This document shows positions 1-9,559 of a stretch of DNA of 64,000 nucleotides, one piece after another. Position numbers and translations under genes: made by a program. A model generated the notes under the pieces. It searched no databases. It was given only the letters and a program-made list of their open reading frames with translations, and was not told where the DNA came from. The DNA comes from Chitinophagaceae bacterium BSSC1 (lineage in GTDB: Bacteria; Bacteroidota; Bacteroidia; Chitinophagales; Chitinophagaceae), in NCBI GenBank assembly GCA_002256435.1, contig NKJC01000001.1, positions 992,001 to 1,056,000 of the forward strand, written 5' to 3'. How positions within the stretch are numbered: position 1 is the stretch's first letter; the number at the start of each line of letters is the position of its first letter.

Positions 1-1914
1 ATATACTGGTTGGTCTGCATCCATTAACTGTATCACATTGCGCAAGAACATCAAGTTCAACCCAATGGCATGTACAATATAGATGGGCATTTTGGAGCCA
101 GTTGGTTTCATTGGAACCAAAACTTTATACGGACTCTCGGCAATATTATTTTCAATGACTTTACAAAGTGCCCTAATAGATTGGTATTGGAACAGTGTTG
201 CATTGGGTAATCGTTTACCTGTTTCCTGTTCTACCTGCAACATGATCTTGGTTGCAATTAAAGAATTTCCACCGAGGTCAAAGAAATTGTCTTCCATACT
301 AATTTTCTCTAAACCTAAATTTCTAGACCAGATGGTTAACATCAGGTTTTCAAGGGTTGTTTCTGGAGCAATAATTTCTCTGTCAATCACTTGAAGTACT
401 GGCGCTGGCAAGGCTTTCCTATTTACTTTGCCATTAGACATTAAGGGCACTTCTTGAATAATCATATAGTCTGTAGGAATCATGTACTCTGGCAACGTAG
501 CACCTAAGGATGCTTTAATTACTTTGAATAATTCAGGTTCTTGATTAACAGGAATGGGGTTTTCTAATTCTACGTATGCTACCAAACGCATATTGTCTAT
601 ATGGTCTTTGTGACCAACAACAATAGCGTTTTTAACTTGATCGTATTGTTTAATTTGAAATTCAATTTCCTCAGTTTCAACCCTATTGCCTCTAATCTTG
701 ATTTGATGATCAATTCTTCCTAAGCATTGAATTTCTCCATTTTCTAATCGCTTTCCAAGATCACCTGTTTTATACATTCGAGTACCAGGTTCTTTAGAAA
801 TAGGGTCTTGTAAAAATGCTTTTTCAGTTAGTTCAGGTCTATTGATATAACCCTTACCTACTTGAATGCCTGAAATATAAATTTCTCCCACTTCATCCAC
901 CGGCATTTCTTGTAACTGTTCATTGAGTATATAAGCCTCTACATTATGCATTGGTTTTCCAATAGTAATGATGGGGTCTGTTGCATGAATTTGTTTCACT
1001 GTAGCCCAAATGGTAGCTTCTGTTGGACCATATACATTCCATAATTCTTTTACTCTTGAGCATAATTTCTGAGCAAGATCCATACTCAATGCTTCACCGC
1101 CACACAGGGCCTTGAAAGGCATTTTTTTCTGCCAACCTGATTCAATTAAAATCTGCCAGTTAAAAGGAGTTGCTTGAACTATAGTAATTTTTTCTTTCTC
1201 AATTGTTTCCAATAATAATCTTCCATCTCTTGACTCATCCATATCTGTAATAAACAATTGCGCACCACTAATTAATGGTAGGAACAATTCTAATTGTGCA
1301 ATATCAAAAGTGATGGTGGTAATGTTTAAAACAATATCTTCTTTAGTAATTCCGGGAACCAATTGCATACTCAACAAATGGTTTAAAAAACTCTTCTGTG
1401 CAATCTCTACCCCTTTTGGCAATCCAGTTGATCCAGAAGTATATAATGCAAATGCTGTATCCTCTGAATGATCAATACCATCATCTGGCATTTCTTCTAA
1501 ACTGTCTTTTACACTTAAAAATTCCTCAGCAAAGATGGCACCCGGGTATTCTCCATATTGATCCTTGAACTTATAAGAAGAGAAAATATGACCGGTGTTA
1601 CTGTTCTCTAAAATATAGTTCAACCTATCTTTTGGATAATCAGGCAAAATGGGTAGATAAGTGATACCCGACTTTAATAAGCCAATCATAGCTATCACCA
1701 TATCAATAGAACGATCCATGGCTATAATGATAATCTCATTCCTTTTGACAGATTTCTGAGCCATAAAGCTGGCAAACTGATTGGCGGCTTTTACTAATTC
1801 AGCATAAGAAATGGATTTTCCATTGTACTTGATGGCTACTTTATTGGGATGCAACAAAGACTGGTTACTAATTAATTGATAAATAGGTGTTTGATCAAAC
1901 TGGGTTAAATCCAT
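1..1914 (-). CDS. Nonribosomal peptide synthetase, A-T-TE order (3' end beyond window)
   Basis: The frame opens with ATG at 1914 and stays open to base 1, giving 638 codons without a stop. It begins directly with an adenylation domain (A3 core TSGSTGLPKG near residue 160, A5 YGPTEATIW, A7 YKTGDLG, A10 NGKVNRKAL). A carrier domain follows, with the phosphopantetheine site FFDLGGNSL near residue 555. The visible end, IYIVHAIGLN, resembles the start of a type I thioesterase domain. There is no condensation domain, so this is a stand-alone or loading-type module that activates, tethers and releases one amino acid. By alignment to the GrsA positions I read the specificity code as DILQLGVIW plus K, one residue from the code DILQLGLIWK that I recall for glycine. 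The order of domains is seen; substrate is inference. Confidence 0.9.
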   Translation of the reverse strand, partial: MDLTQFDQTPIYQLISNQSLLHPNKVAIKYNGKSISYAELVKAANQFASFMAQKSVKRNEIIIIAMDRSIDMVIAMIGLLKSGITYLPILPDYPKDRLNYILENSNTGHIFSSYKFKDQYGEYPGAIFAEEFLSVKDSLEEMPDDGIDHSEDTAFALYTSGSTGLPKGVEIAQKSFLNHLLSMQLVPGITKEDIVLNITTITFDIAQLELFLPLISGAQLFITDMDESRDGRLLLETIEKEKITIVQATPFNWQILIESGWQKKMPFKALCGGEALSMDLAQKLCSRVKELWNVYGPTEATIWATVKQIHATDPIITIGKPMHNVEAYILNEQLQEMPVDEVGEIYISGIQVGKGYINRPELTEKAFLQDPISKEPGTRMYKTGDLGKRLENGEIQCLGRIDHQIKIRGNRVETEEIEFQIKQYDQVKNAIVVGHKDHIDNMRLVAYVELENPIPVNQEPELFKVIKASLGATLPEYMIPTDYMIIQEVPLMSNGKVNRKALPAPVLQVIDREIIAPETTLENLMLTIWSRNLGLEKISMEDNFFDLGGNSLIATKIMLQVEQETGKRLPNATLFQYQSIRALCKVIENNIAESPYKVLVPMKPTGSKMPIYIVHAIGLNLMFLRNVIQLMDADQPVY

Positions 1915-2145
1915 ATATGAAACCTTAATAAAAAATAAACAAAATCTTAATGAAGTTAAATATTAACTAAAGAAGTAATAAGAAATGACGAATTGTTGAT
2001 ATTTATTGCCTATTTAAATACTTTTACCGCATTTAATAGGATACTAATCTCAAAAACCGCTCTTAATTAGTATCTATTAGATTCTGTAAAAATTCTGTTG
2101 TTTTGGAATTCTTGGTTTACATTCAATCCAAACAAAACTGACCTT

Positions 2146-4854
2146 ATGCGTAGGATTGCATTATGCTTTTTGCTATTCACGGTAACCATGGCAACTACCA
2201 TGGCCCAGAACGTTCCCAATCCAAAATCTCATTTTGGTTTTGCCATTGGAGACAACTATCACTTAGCCACATTTACCCAAACAGAAGCTTATTTAAAAAA
2301 GTTAGCCGCAGTTTCCAAAAAAATGAAACTGATGAGCATTGGGAATACGGAAGAAGGACGTAGCCAATATATGGTGGTAGTTTCTGATCCAGCCAATTTG
2401 GCCAAACTAGACAAATACAAATCCATCTCACAACGCATGGCCAGGGCAGAAGGCTTGAGCGATGCTGATGCCAAAACATTGGCCGCAGAAGGAAAGGCTG
2501 TTGTTTGGATTGATGGTGGATTACACGCTACAGAAGTAGTAGGCATACACCAGTGGATAGAAACCCTCTATCAGATTATAACTAGAACGGATGAAGAAAC
2601 CAATCGGATTTTAAAGTCTACCATCATCCTATTTGTACACGCCAATCCAGACGGACAAGAACTGGTTTCAAATTGGTATATGCGCAATGCTGATACACTG
2701 AAACGCACAACAGACAACCTTCCTAGGCTTTACCAAAAATATATTGGGCATGACAATAACCGAGATTTCTACATGATGAACATGAGTGAATCACGCAATA
2801 TGAGCCGCCAACAATATATTGAGTGGATGCCTCAGATTTTGTATAACCACCACCAAACTGGACCAGCAGGAACGGTAGTTGCAGGTCCTCCTTATAGAGA
2901 TCCATTTAACTATGTATATGATCCATTATTGGTAACAGGTATTGATGCCGTTGGTGCTGCCATGAGTAGCAGATTAAACGCAGAAGGCAAACCTGGTTAT
3001 ACCATGAAAAGTGGTTCAGTGTATAGCACTTGGTGGAACGGTGGTTTAAGAACAACCGCTTATTACCACAATATCATTGGTCTATTAACCGAGATCATTG
3101 GAAACCCAACGCCATCAAAAATCAATTTTGTTCCCAATAGGTTAATTCCAAATAGTGCTACCCCTTTTCCAATTGCACCACAGCAATGGTACTTCCGAAA
3201 TTCTATAGACTATTCCATTTCACTGAACTATGCTGTACTAAATTATGCAGCTAGGTATAAGGACGAGCTATTGATGAATATCTACACCATGGGCAAGCAT
3301 GCCATTGAAGCAGGTAATGCAGATCATTGGACCCTTTCTCCCAATAAAGTAGAAATGGTAACAGACTTGTATAAGGAAGACAAAAAAGAAATGCGTGGCG
3401 ATACCCTACCACTAGAATATTTCAATAAGATCTATCGCAAGCCAGAACTGCGTGACGCTAGGGGTTATATTATTCCAGCCAATCAAACCACTACAGCTAC
3501 TGCCTTTGTCAATATTCTAATCAATAGTGGTATCAAAGTAGAAAAAGCTACCAGCGATTTTAGTGTAGAAGGTCAGAACTATCCTGCAGGATCTTATATT
3601 GTAAAAACCAATCAGGCATTCAGAGCGCACGTGATTGACATGTTTGAACCACAGGATCATCCTAATGATTTTCAGTACCCAGGTGGTCCTCCAGTTCGCC
3701 CATATGACGCCGCAGGTTGGACCCCAGCTTATACCATGGGTATTAAATTTACACGTGTCTTAAACAGTTTTACTGGGCCATTTGAAGCCATCCCTTATGG
3801 AACTGTACAAAATCCAAAAGGCGCTATAGAAAAGACTGCCACAACTACTGGATTTAGTTTTTCTACTAAGGATAACGCCAGTTTTATTTTGCTCAATGAC
3901 CTCATGAAAGCAGGTGTGCCAGTTACAAAAACTGCTGATCAATTTTATGTAGCCAATAGTGTGGCAAGCACCCCTATTTTAGAAAAAGCTGCTAGTGCTT
4001 ATGGTGTGGTACTTACCGCTTCTGAAGCCCCTTCAAAAGCCAATACTATCAGTGCCAAGCGCATTGCACTTTGGGACAATTATGGCGGTTCTATGTCTGC
4101 CGGTTGGGTAAGATGGATTTTAGAACAATACCATTTCCCCTTTAACCTTATCTATGCCAAAGAGATTGATGGTGGGGCACTCAAAAATAAATATGATGTA
4201 ATAGTATTTGTGAGTGGTGCTATTCCAGCAGTAAGAACAGAAGGTGCTGGTGGTCCAGGTTTTGGTGGAGGTGGATTTGAAGGAAGAGAACCAAAGCCAG
4301 AAGAAATTCCTACAGAATTCCGTGACCAATTAGGCAGAATCACTGCTGCTAAATCCATTCCTGCCCTCAAAGAATTTTTAGAAGCAGGTGGCAATATTGT
4401 TACTATTGGAAGTTCTTGTAATTTGGCTTATCACTTGAAACTACCTGTACGTAATGCCTTGGTAGAAATGGTAGCAGGCAAAGAAAAAGCATTGCCCGGA
4501 GAGAAATTTTATATTCCTGGTTCTGTGATGCAAGTTGCTATTGATACCCGCCAAAAAGCCAATTGGGGATTGGGCCAGCAGGCCGATGTTTATTTTAGCA
4601 CGAGCCCTGTATTTAAAATTCAACCGGATGCTATTTCTAAAGAAGAAGTGACACCACTAGCTTGGTACGCTTCAGAAAAAACACTAAGAAGTGGATGGGC
4701 ATTTGGTCAGTCTTATTTGCAAGATGGTGTTGCCGGATTTAGTGCCAAAGTAGGCAAGGGAAAACTCTTTGTATATGGTCCAGAAATTACGTTTAGAGGA
4801 CAAACACATGGCACTTATAAAATGTTGTTCAACCAATTGTTTGGTCAAGACTAA
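2146..4854 (+). CDS. Secreted zinc carboxypeptidase, peptidase M14 family
   Basis: A 902-residue exported metallopeptidase. I start it at ATG 2146 because the next residues (MRRIALCFLLF...TMAQ) form a clean signal peptide; the 16 extra codons upstream begin with TTG and spoil it. The M14 zinc site is visible: LHATE near residue 127 gives the HxxE pair, and YNHHQTG near residue 230 supplies the later histidine. LLTEIIGNP is placed like the catalytic-glutamate strand. A long C-terminal half holds a Gly-rich loop and a segment resembling a glutamine-amidotransferase-like fold, as in large Bacteroidota M14 proteins. Likely role is trimming peptides or modified amino acids from peptides in the periplasm. 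It stands alone and ends in a strong terminator. Confidence 0.88.
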   Translation: MRRIALCFLLFTVTMATTMAQNVPNPKSHFGFAIGDNYHLATFTQTEAYLKKLAAVSKKMKLMSIGNTEEGRSQYMVVVSDPANLAKLDKYKSISQRMARAEGLSDADAKTLAAEGKAVVWIDGGLHATEVVGIHQWIETLYQIITRTDEETNRILKSTIILFVHANPDGQELVSNWYMRNADTLKRTTDNLPRLYQKYIGHDNNRDFYMMNMSESRNMSRQQYIEWMPQILYNHHQTGPAGTVVAGPPYRDPFNYVYDPLLVTGIDAVGAAMSSRLNAEGKPGYTMKSGSVYSTWWNGGLRTTAYYHNIIGLLTEIIGNPTPSKINFVPNRLIPNSATPFPIAPQQWYFRNSIDYSISLNYAVLNYAARYKDELLMNIYTMGKHAIEAGNADHWTLSPNKVEMVTDLYKEDKKEMRGDTLPLEYFNKIYRKPELRDARGYIIPANQTTTATAFVNILINSGIKVEKATSDFSVEGQNYPAGSYIVKTNQAFRAHVIDMFEPQDHPNDFQYPGGPPVRPYDAAGWTPAYTMGIKFTRVLNSFTGPFEAIPYGTVQNPKGAIEKTATTTGFSFSTKDNASFILLNDLMKAGVPVTKTADQFYVANSVASTPILEKAASAYGVVLTASEAPSKANTISAKRIALWDNYGGSMSAGWVRWILEQYHFPFNLIYAKEIDGGALKNKYDVIVFVSGAIPAVRTEGAGGPGFGGGGFEGREPKPEEIPTEFRDQLGRITAAKSIPALKEFLEAGGNIVTIGSSCNLAYHLKLPVRNALVEMVAGKEKALPGEKFYIPGSVMQVAIDTRQKANWGLGQQADVYFSTSPVFKIQPDAISKEEVTPLAWYASEKTLRSGWAFGQSYLQDGVAGFSAKVGKGKLFVYGPEITFRGQTHGTYKMLFNQLFGQD

Positions 4855-4878
4855 TATCTACCAAGTTATAAAACAAAA

Positions 4879-4905
4879 AGGGGCTCTGTATGGAGCCCCT
4901 TTTTT
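4879..4905. terminator. Bidirectional rho-independent terminator
   Basis: An 8-bp G+C-rich stem (AGGGGCTC / GAGCCCCT) with a 6-nt loop is followed by T residues on the plus strand and preceded by A residues, so it can work both ways. It lies between the convergent M14 peptidase and TIM-barrel genes. Confidence 0.9.
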
Positions 4906-4921
4906 AATGCAGGTAAAAGAA

Positions 4922-5926
4922 TTAAGCTTCTAATAATTTCTTAGCATAGTCAAAACAGATCTTGGTTTCTTTCACTGCGTCTGATCCTGCAGGAATATCA
5001 TATTCCAATTCAATAGTAGCAGGAATCTTGTATTTTTTTTCTTTGAGCAAGTTTAAAATTTCTTTGAGTGGGGTATTTCCATTTCCCCATACCATATTGG
5101 CTCCTCCATTTTCTTTAGACTTTCTATCTTTGATATGCATGCTAGTAATCCTATCATGCTTGGCTTCAATTAAAGCCAATAAAGATTCCTTTGTGTTCTT
5201 ACCACCAGCAGCAATATAGTGACCACAATCTAGGTTCATAGAATTATAAGCAGATTGGCTCAAAGCTAGATCCCAAGCAGTATCTGTTGCCTGTGTATGC
5301 GCGTGATAACCAATATAGACTTTGTGTTTCTCTGCCAATTTTCCCAACCTTTCTGAATGCTCTGCTTTAGTAGGTAACTCTACTGTTACACTATTAGCAC
5401 CAAGTGCTTTTGCAGCTTTTAATGCGTATTCAATTTCTGCATCGGTATTGTTTGGATTAATTGCATTGGGTTTAAAAGCATAAATACTTACACCCGCTTT
5501 CTGATATTGCTTGCGCAAAGCTTCAAATTTTTCCATGCCAACAGAAGCACGCCATGCAGCTACGTCTTTTTGGTATTGGGCCATTTGTGCTTTCTGTTCA
5601 TCACTGAGTTGTCTTGGTTGGCCTGGGGCAAATTTGACAGGACTAGCAGGTTTACCTGCATAGTCTTCTACCGCGTCTCCCATCAGTTCAATGGCGCTGA
5701 TATTACAATCTATACAGTATTGCAACAATTGGTCAACAGATCCAGGCATACTTCTCCAAGAATAAGTAATTGCACCAATTTGTACTCCTTTGATTTTTGA
5801 ATTGGGTTTGCCGTCTAGAAAAGCAGTTAAAGAATTTGCAGAAGCTGATTGGCCAGAGCAAATCAAAGCTAGGGTAGCAAAACTACTATTGCGCAAAAAA
5901 CTGCGACGAGAATGATTTGATTTCAT
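4922..5926 (-). CDS. Sugar phosphate isomerase/epimerase-like TIM barrel, Tat-exported
   Basis: A 334-residue protein with an N-terminal twin-arginine motif (SRRSFLRN) and a hydrophobic stretch ending ASA, so it is probably exported folded. The rest matches the xylose-isomerase-like TIM barrel superfamily: IGAITYSWRSM near the start of the barrel, CNISAIELMGD, GANSVTVELPT, YHAHT, MNLDCGHY, SMHIKDRK and a final TIELEYD, which carry the acidic and histidine residues that hold the metal in this superfamily. Bacteroidota carry many such exported paralogues, usually tied to sugar or inositol-type catabolism. The substrate cannot be read from the sequence. It is monocistronic and convergent with the M14 gene. 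Confidence 0.87.
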   Translation of the reverse strand: MKSNHSRRSFLRNSSFATLALICSGQSASANSLTAFLDGKPNSKIKGVQIGAITYSWRSMPGSVDQLLQYCIDCNISAIELMGDAVEDYAGKPASPVKFAPGQPRQLSDEQKAQMAQYQKDVAAWRASVGMEKFEALRKQYQKAGVSIYAFKPNAINPNNTDAEIEYALKAAKALGANSVTVELPTKAEHSERLGKLAEKHKVYIGYHAHTQATDTAWDLALSQSAYNSMNLDCGHYIAAGGKNTKESLLALIEAKHDRITSMHIKDRKSKENGGANMVWGNGNTPLKEILNLLKEKKYKIPATIELEYDIPAGSDAVKETKICFDYAKKLLEA

Positions 5927-6040
5927 ATTTGCAAGCTTGAATTTAGAAGGATAAGGTACTAAAAAAATAAAGGAATTTCAAAATCAAGTACTTATTTGTA
6001 ATTTTAAAAATAGCTTCAAATTGGATGAAGCATTCTAGTT

Positions 6041-6877
6041 ATGAAACAGTTATCCATTTTAAAAATAAATCAGGCTTTCATTTATAGGAAAATAGGGTTC
6101 AGTTTAGGGCTTGCGCTCGCTCTCTTATTTAATTGGTATTGTGCTATTGGACAAACAACAACCCGTTACCAGCAGTTTTCAAATGAATTTTCAGATGTTG
6201 AATCACTGGGCAAAAAATGGACCCTAGAATTTAATTTGGGTCAAAGCTATACCAGCATTCCACCCAACAACCATAGCCCCTTTGCCAAAGCATCACAGTT
6301 TTATTTGCGAGGTTGGGCCCATTACTATCCTAGTGCTAGGTGGAAACTCTCTTATTTTTTAGCATTATTTGGCAATGTGTCTATTCCAGATATTGAACAG
6401 GCCAAAGATTTTGAAATTAGGTACGCCCTACAAGGCACGTATTATATTAATAAGATTGGATATTCACTGCTAACGCGATTTAGACTAGAAGATAGGCGAA
6501 TACAAAATGATGCCAAGACCTTTGAAGCCTATTATAGATTGCGTACACAATTAAAATATACGCAACCCATCAATGGCAAAGTAATTAGAAAGGGAATTTA
6601 TTATGCAGTGGCATCCGATGAGTTGTTTGTGAAAACACAGGCCGCCATTACTGGTAAAGACTTTTTTGATAGAAATAGACTAACACTTGGGGGAGGTTAT
6701 GCATTAACTGACGACACTCAAGTTGAATTATTGTTTAGCAATGAATGGCTACCAAGGTCTTCAGGCAATTTGGTATACAATACCTATCAGATTAATTTTT
6801 CTTTTACAGATCTATTCCGCAAATTCAAGGATAAAAGCAAGTCTATGGAAATGCATAGTGTAGATAATGGCAACTAA
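6041..6877 (+). CDS. DUF2490-type outer membrane beta-barrel protein
   Basis: A 278-residue protein with a long leader ending in a hydrophobic segment and CAIGQ. The mature part shows alternating aromatic/polar strands and the pattern of DUF2490 proteins: a WTLEFNLGQ-like first strand, RGWAHYYPS, a run of RFRLEDRR and YRLRTQLKY strands, and a short terminal strand. DUF2490 members are predicted outer membrane barrels of unknown function, widespread in Bacteroidota. The gene is divergent from the TIM-barrel gene at 4922-5926 and convergent, 7 bases away, with the next gene. Family assignment is by pattern; no function is claimed. Confidence 0.75.
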   Translation: MKQLSILKINQAFIYRKIGFSLGLALALLFNWYCAIGQTTTRYQQFSNEFSDVESLGKKWTLEFNLGQSYTSIPPNNHSPFAKASQFYLRGWAHYYPSARWKLSYFLALFGNVSIPDIEQAKDFEIRYALQGTYYINKIGYSLLTRFRLEDRRIQNDAKTFEAYYRLRTQLKYTQPINGKVIRKGIYYAVASDELFVKTQAAITGKDFFDRNRLTLGGGYALTDDTQVELLFSNEWLPRSSGNLVYNTYQINFSFTDLFRKFKDKSKSMEMHSVDNGN

Positions 6878-6884
6878 ACTTTAT

Positions 6885-7385
6885 TTATTTTTTTCCGCTT
6901 GTATTAAAACAAGCCAATTGCTTTTGAATAGCATCAGGATGCAAGACCAATTTATATGTGGCGTTATCCGCAGTGCCATCATTTAAAACAATGCTACTGA
7001 TTTTATATTGCTTAAAGTCGGGGATGTCTTTGCTGTTAAATAAGTAAAGCAAAGAGAAACTACTATCCTTGTCTAAATACCTGGCATCAAAGTGTTTGAG
7101 CGTATAAGTCTTTTGATTGCTTAAAGTTACAGTTAAGTCTTTCTTTACTTTTGAACCCGCTGGTTTTGGCAAAAAAGGAGTAGGCAAAATTTCTAGAAAA
7201 TAATTTTCATTATCTGTGGCCAATCTTTCTACCAGTTTCTTTTTAGAAGTCTGATACATGAGGCTATTTTCCGTTGAAAGAAATAGGGAACCGTCTGCAT
7301 TTTTTACCTGTGAGATCTTGCATTGTCCAATTGACCAATAGCTAAAAAGCATACAAACTGAACAGATTCCTAATACTTTTTTCAT
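6885..7385 (-). CDS. Exported hypothetical protein
   Basis: A 166-residue protein that I do not recognise. I start at ATG 7385 (MKKVLGICSVCMLF...) because that gives a compact signal peptide ending SIGQ; six codons further upstream are possible. The mature protein is small, rich in Lys and beta-prone, with a central stretch LEILPTPFLPKPAG and no obvious catalytic motif or membrane segment. It sits tail to tail with the DUF2490 gene, with no terminator hairpin between them. Confidence 0.6.
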   Translation of the reverse strand: MKKVLGICSVCMLFSYWSIGQCKISQVKNADGSLFLSTENSLMYQTSKKKLVERLATDNENYFLEILPTPFLPKPAGSKVKKDLTVTLSNQKTYTLKHFDARYLDKDSSFSLLYLFNSKDIPDFKQYKISSIVLNDGTADNATYKLVLHPDAIQKQLACFNTSGKK

Positions 7386-7553
7386 AAGAAATGTTTGAAT
7401 CAAATGTACAAAGAATGTTGTATTTCAATCTTTTTCAAAGGTCATTCTTATTAGTATTTCGTCAAATGCTATTATTAACTGGTCAGTTGTACAAGTGGTA
7501 ATAATTTTAAATAGGATTTCTTGTAACTAGTACCGAGTAATGCTTATACAACC

Positions 7554-8756
7554 ATGTTCAAGGTACTGATAGCCTGTTTTGATAATTGGGACACCATTTC
7601 AGAAATCCCATATTTGCTGCAAGCGGCAGGATGCACGGTAGATGCATTTTGTGGAGATCTTTCTTGGCTTTTGACAACCGACTATGTAGACAATTGGTTT
7701 GATAGTGGTGAAGCGGATGCAGGCTATATTAACAGGTTAATTGATCATGTGAAAAATAATCAATATCAATGGGTCATTTTAGCTGATGATGTATTAATCA
7801 AACATATGGCAGACGCTATACATGATCAAGAATTGTGTAGCATGATCTTGCCAATTGGTTTAATACATAACAAAGCTTTACTCAGTTCTAAAAAAGGCTT
7901 GTCAGAATTTTGCCTGAACAATGGAATAGATACCCCAGGATATGCTGTATACCAACATAAAAACAATATTGATCAATTAATCACAGGCTTAAATTTTCCT
8001 TTATTAACCAAGCAAGACTTAAGTTATGGTGGGGCCAATATGGCGGTGAGTCACACCATTGAAGAGTTAGAACAACAAATTTCAAAAAGCTGTGGGTCAC
8101 AGGATATTGTAATACAAGAATTTATTGAGGGAGAAGTGATTTGTGTAGAAGCACTGTTTTATAAAGGTCATTTACTGCACTATCAAAGTTCAAATGCAAT
8201 TGCGCATGCATCAAATGAGTTTAGCTATACTACTAAAAGAAATTATTATCAAAATGATGCCATTGCCCCACCATTAATTGACTTGGGTAAAAAAATGGGG
8301 TTGAATGCTTTTGCTAATATTAGGTATATCCATGATCATACAAGTGGAAAGTATCATTTAATAGAAATGGATCCCAGACCCAATTCATGGATAGCTTATT
8401 CAAAGTTTTTGGTAAAAGAAGATTTTATTGCTGCTGTTAAAAGAATTATCAGTGGTGATTATCTATCTGGATTCAAAGCCCCTAAAATGAATAAGCCTCA
8501 AATTGAAATGGCGCTTTTCTATAAAGACATCCGTAGAATTTCTTGGAAAAAAGATTACCAAGGTCTTCTATCATGGGTGCTCAATTTTAAAGGCTATTGG
8601 AAATTTATTCCCCTACATGACCACGCGCTCATGCGCAAAATCTTCAAACAGTTCTGGATTGAACTAGTAGTTTTTCGATTCAGCTCTTTAAAACAAAAAC
8701 TTCATCTAGGACCTTCTACAGTTATGGGTTCCGATCCAAGATTTAATAAGTGCTAG
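7554..8756 (+). CDS. ATP-grasp superfamily protein (carboxylate-amine ligase type)
   Basis: A 400-residue soluble protein. Residues 1-110 form a Rossmann-like pre-domain (MFKVLIACFDNWDTI), followed by an ATP-grasp core: LLTKQDLSYGGANM near residue 150 (nucleotide-binding lysine and glycine-rich loop), IQEFIEGEVICVEALF near 190, and HLIEMDPRPNSW near 275, where the acidic residue and Asn bind magnesium. ATP-grasp enzymes join a carboxylate, activated as an acyl phosphate, to an amine or other nucleophile. About 100 residues at the C-terminus resemble nothing I can name. There is no partner gene in an operon, so the substrate is open. Confidence 0.8.
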   Translation: MFKVLIACFDNWDTISEIPYLLQAAGCTVDAFCGDLSWLLTTDYVDNWFDSGEADAGYINRLIDHVKNNQYQWVILADDVLIKHMADAIHDQELCSMILPIGLIHNKALLSSKKGLSEFCLNNGIDTPGYAVYQHKNNIDQLITGLNFPLLTKQDLSYGGANMAVSHTIEELEQQISKSCGSQDIVIQEFIEGEVICVEALFYKGHLLHYQSSNAIAHASNEFSYTTKRNYYQNDAIAPPLIDLGKKMGLNAFANIRYIHDHTSGKYHLIEMDPRPNSWIAYSKFLVKEDFIAAVKRIISGDYLSGFKAPKMNKPQIEMALFYKDIRRISWKKDYQGLLSWVLNFKGYWKFIPLHDHALMRKIFKQFWIELVVFRFSSLKQKLHLGPSTVMGSDPRFNKC

Positions 8757-8780
8757 TCTTTACACACAAATAAATTGAAT

Positions 8781-8800
8781 AGAAGCTTTTAAGGGCTTCT
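8781..8800 (+). terminator. Weak terminator-like hairpin
   Basis: AGAAGC and GCTTCT are separated by 8 bases just after the ATP-grasp stop codon. The following bases are only loosely T-rich, so this is a weak call. Confidence 0.35.
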
Positions 8801-8847
8801 GCTTTGTTGATAATTTCTTACATTAACAGAGTCAATTATTTAATAGC

Positions 8848-9525
8848 ATGAAAACAGACTCTTCCAACACCCGTAGAAATTTTATCAGTGCCATGGCTAT
8901 GGGCGTTACCGCCAGTAGCTTGTCTATTTTAACCAACCCCCTGTATGCAAGTGATGAGCGATTTTTTCCCAGTCAATTAGACCAAGCTGATGCTTGGTTC
9001 AAAAATATCAAAGGAAAACATAGAATAGTGTATGATGGTGCCAATGTGAATAGCGGCTTACCCATTATCTGGAACTGGGCCTATTATGCATCCAATAACC
9101 AAACTGGTTCAAAAGACCATGAAATTACTGCCATGACTGTTTTAAGACATGGGGCCACTGGAATTGCTTACAACAATAGTATTTGGGAAAAATATGAATT
9201 GGGTGCTTATTTCAAAATCACGGATACCCACACCCAAAAACCCAGTATCAGAAATCTCTATTATGAACCCAAGCAAGGTGATTTTCCATTGCCTGAAGTA
9301 GACGGGATCAAAAACCTGCAAGCAAGAGGTGCATTGTTCTGCGTTTGTGATTTGGCCACCAAAAAATTAACCAAAAACATGGCTGCAAAAATGAAATTGG
9401 ATCCAGCAGATGTTTATGCAGAGTGGATCAATCATTTGCTTCCCGGTATTCAATTAGTACCATCAGGTGTTTGGGCACTAGGTAGGGCACAGGAACATGG
9501 ATGTGGTTATATTTATGCTGGCTAA
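8848..9525 (+). CDS. Tat-signal protein with DsrE-like fold
   Basis: A 225-residue protein starting with a twin-arginine leader (NTRRNFISAMAMG). The mature part carries HRIVYDGANVNSG, AMTVLRHGATGIAYNN and ARGALFCVCDLA, which together recall the small alpha/beta DsrE/DsrF-like domain, including a CxC pair near residue 174 and a later Cys close to the C-terminus. The role is unknown. It lies 34 bases upstream of the S10 peptidase gene and in the same direction, followed by the Dabb gene, so the three may be one operon. Confidence 0.65.
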   Translation: MKTDSSNTRRNFISAMAMGVTASSLSILTNPLYASDERFFPSQLDQADAWFKNIKGKHRIVYDGANVNSGLPIIWNWAYYASNNQTGSKDHEITAMTVLRHGATGIAYNNSIWEKYELGAYFKITDTHTQKPSIRNLYYEPKQGDFPLPEVDGIKNLQARGALFCVCDLATKKLTKNMAAKMKLDPADVYAEWINHLLPGIQLVPSGVWALGRAQEHGCGYIYAG

Positions 9526-9559
9526 TCTTAAAAAATAATTTTCAAATCAATTCTATAGT

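Noticed and set aside
83..394. Plus-strand frame opposite the synthetase gene
   Set aside because: It lies antisense to the carrier and TE region, which is clearly coding on the minus strand; composition and motifs fit only the latter.
4240..4290. Low-complexity Gly-rich stretch in the M14 gene
   Set aside because: It stays in frame as a flexible loop within the protein; nothing suggests a repeat element.
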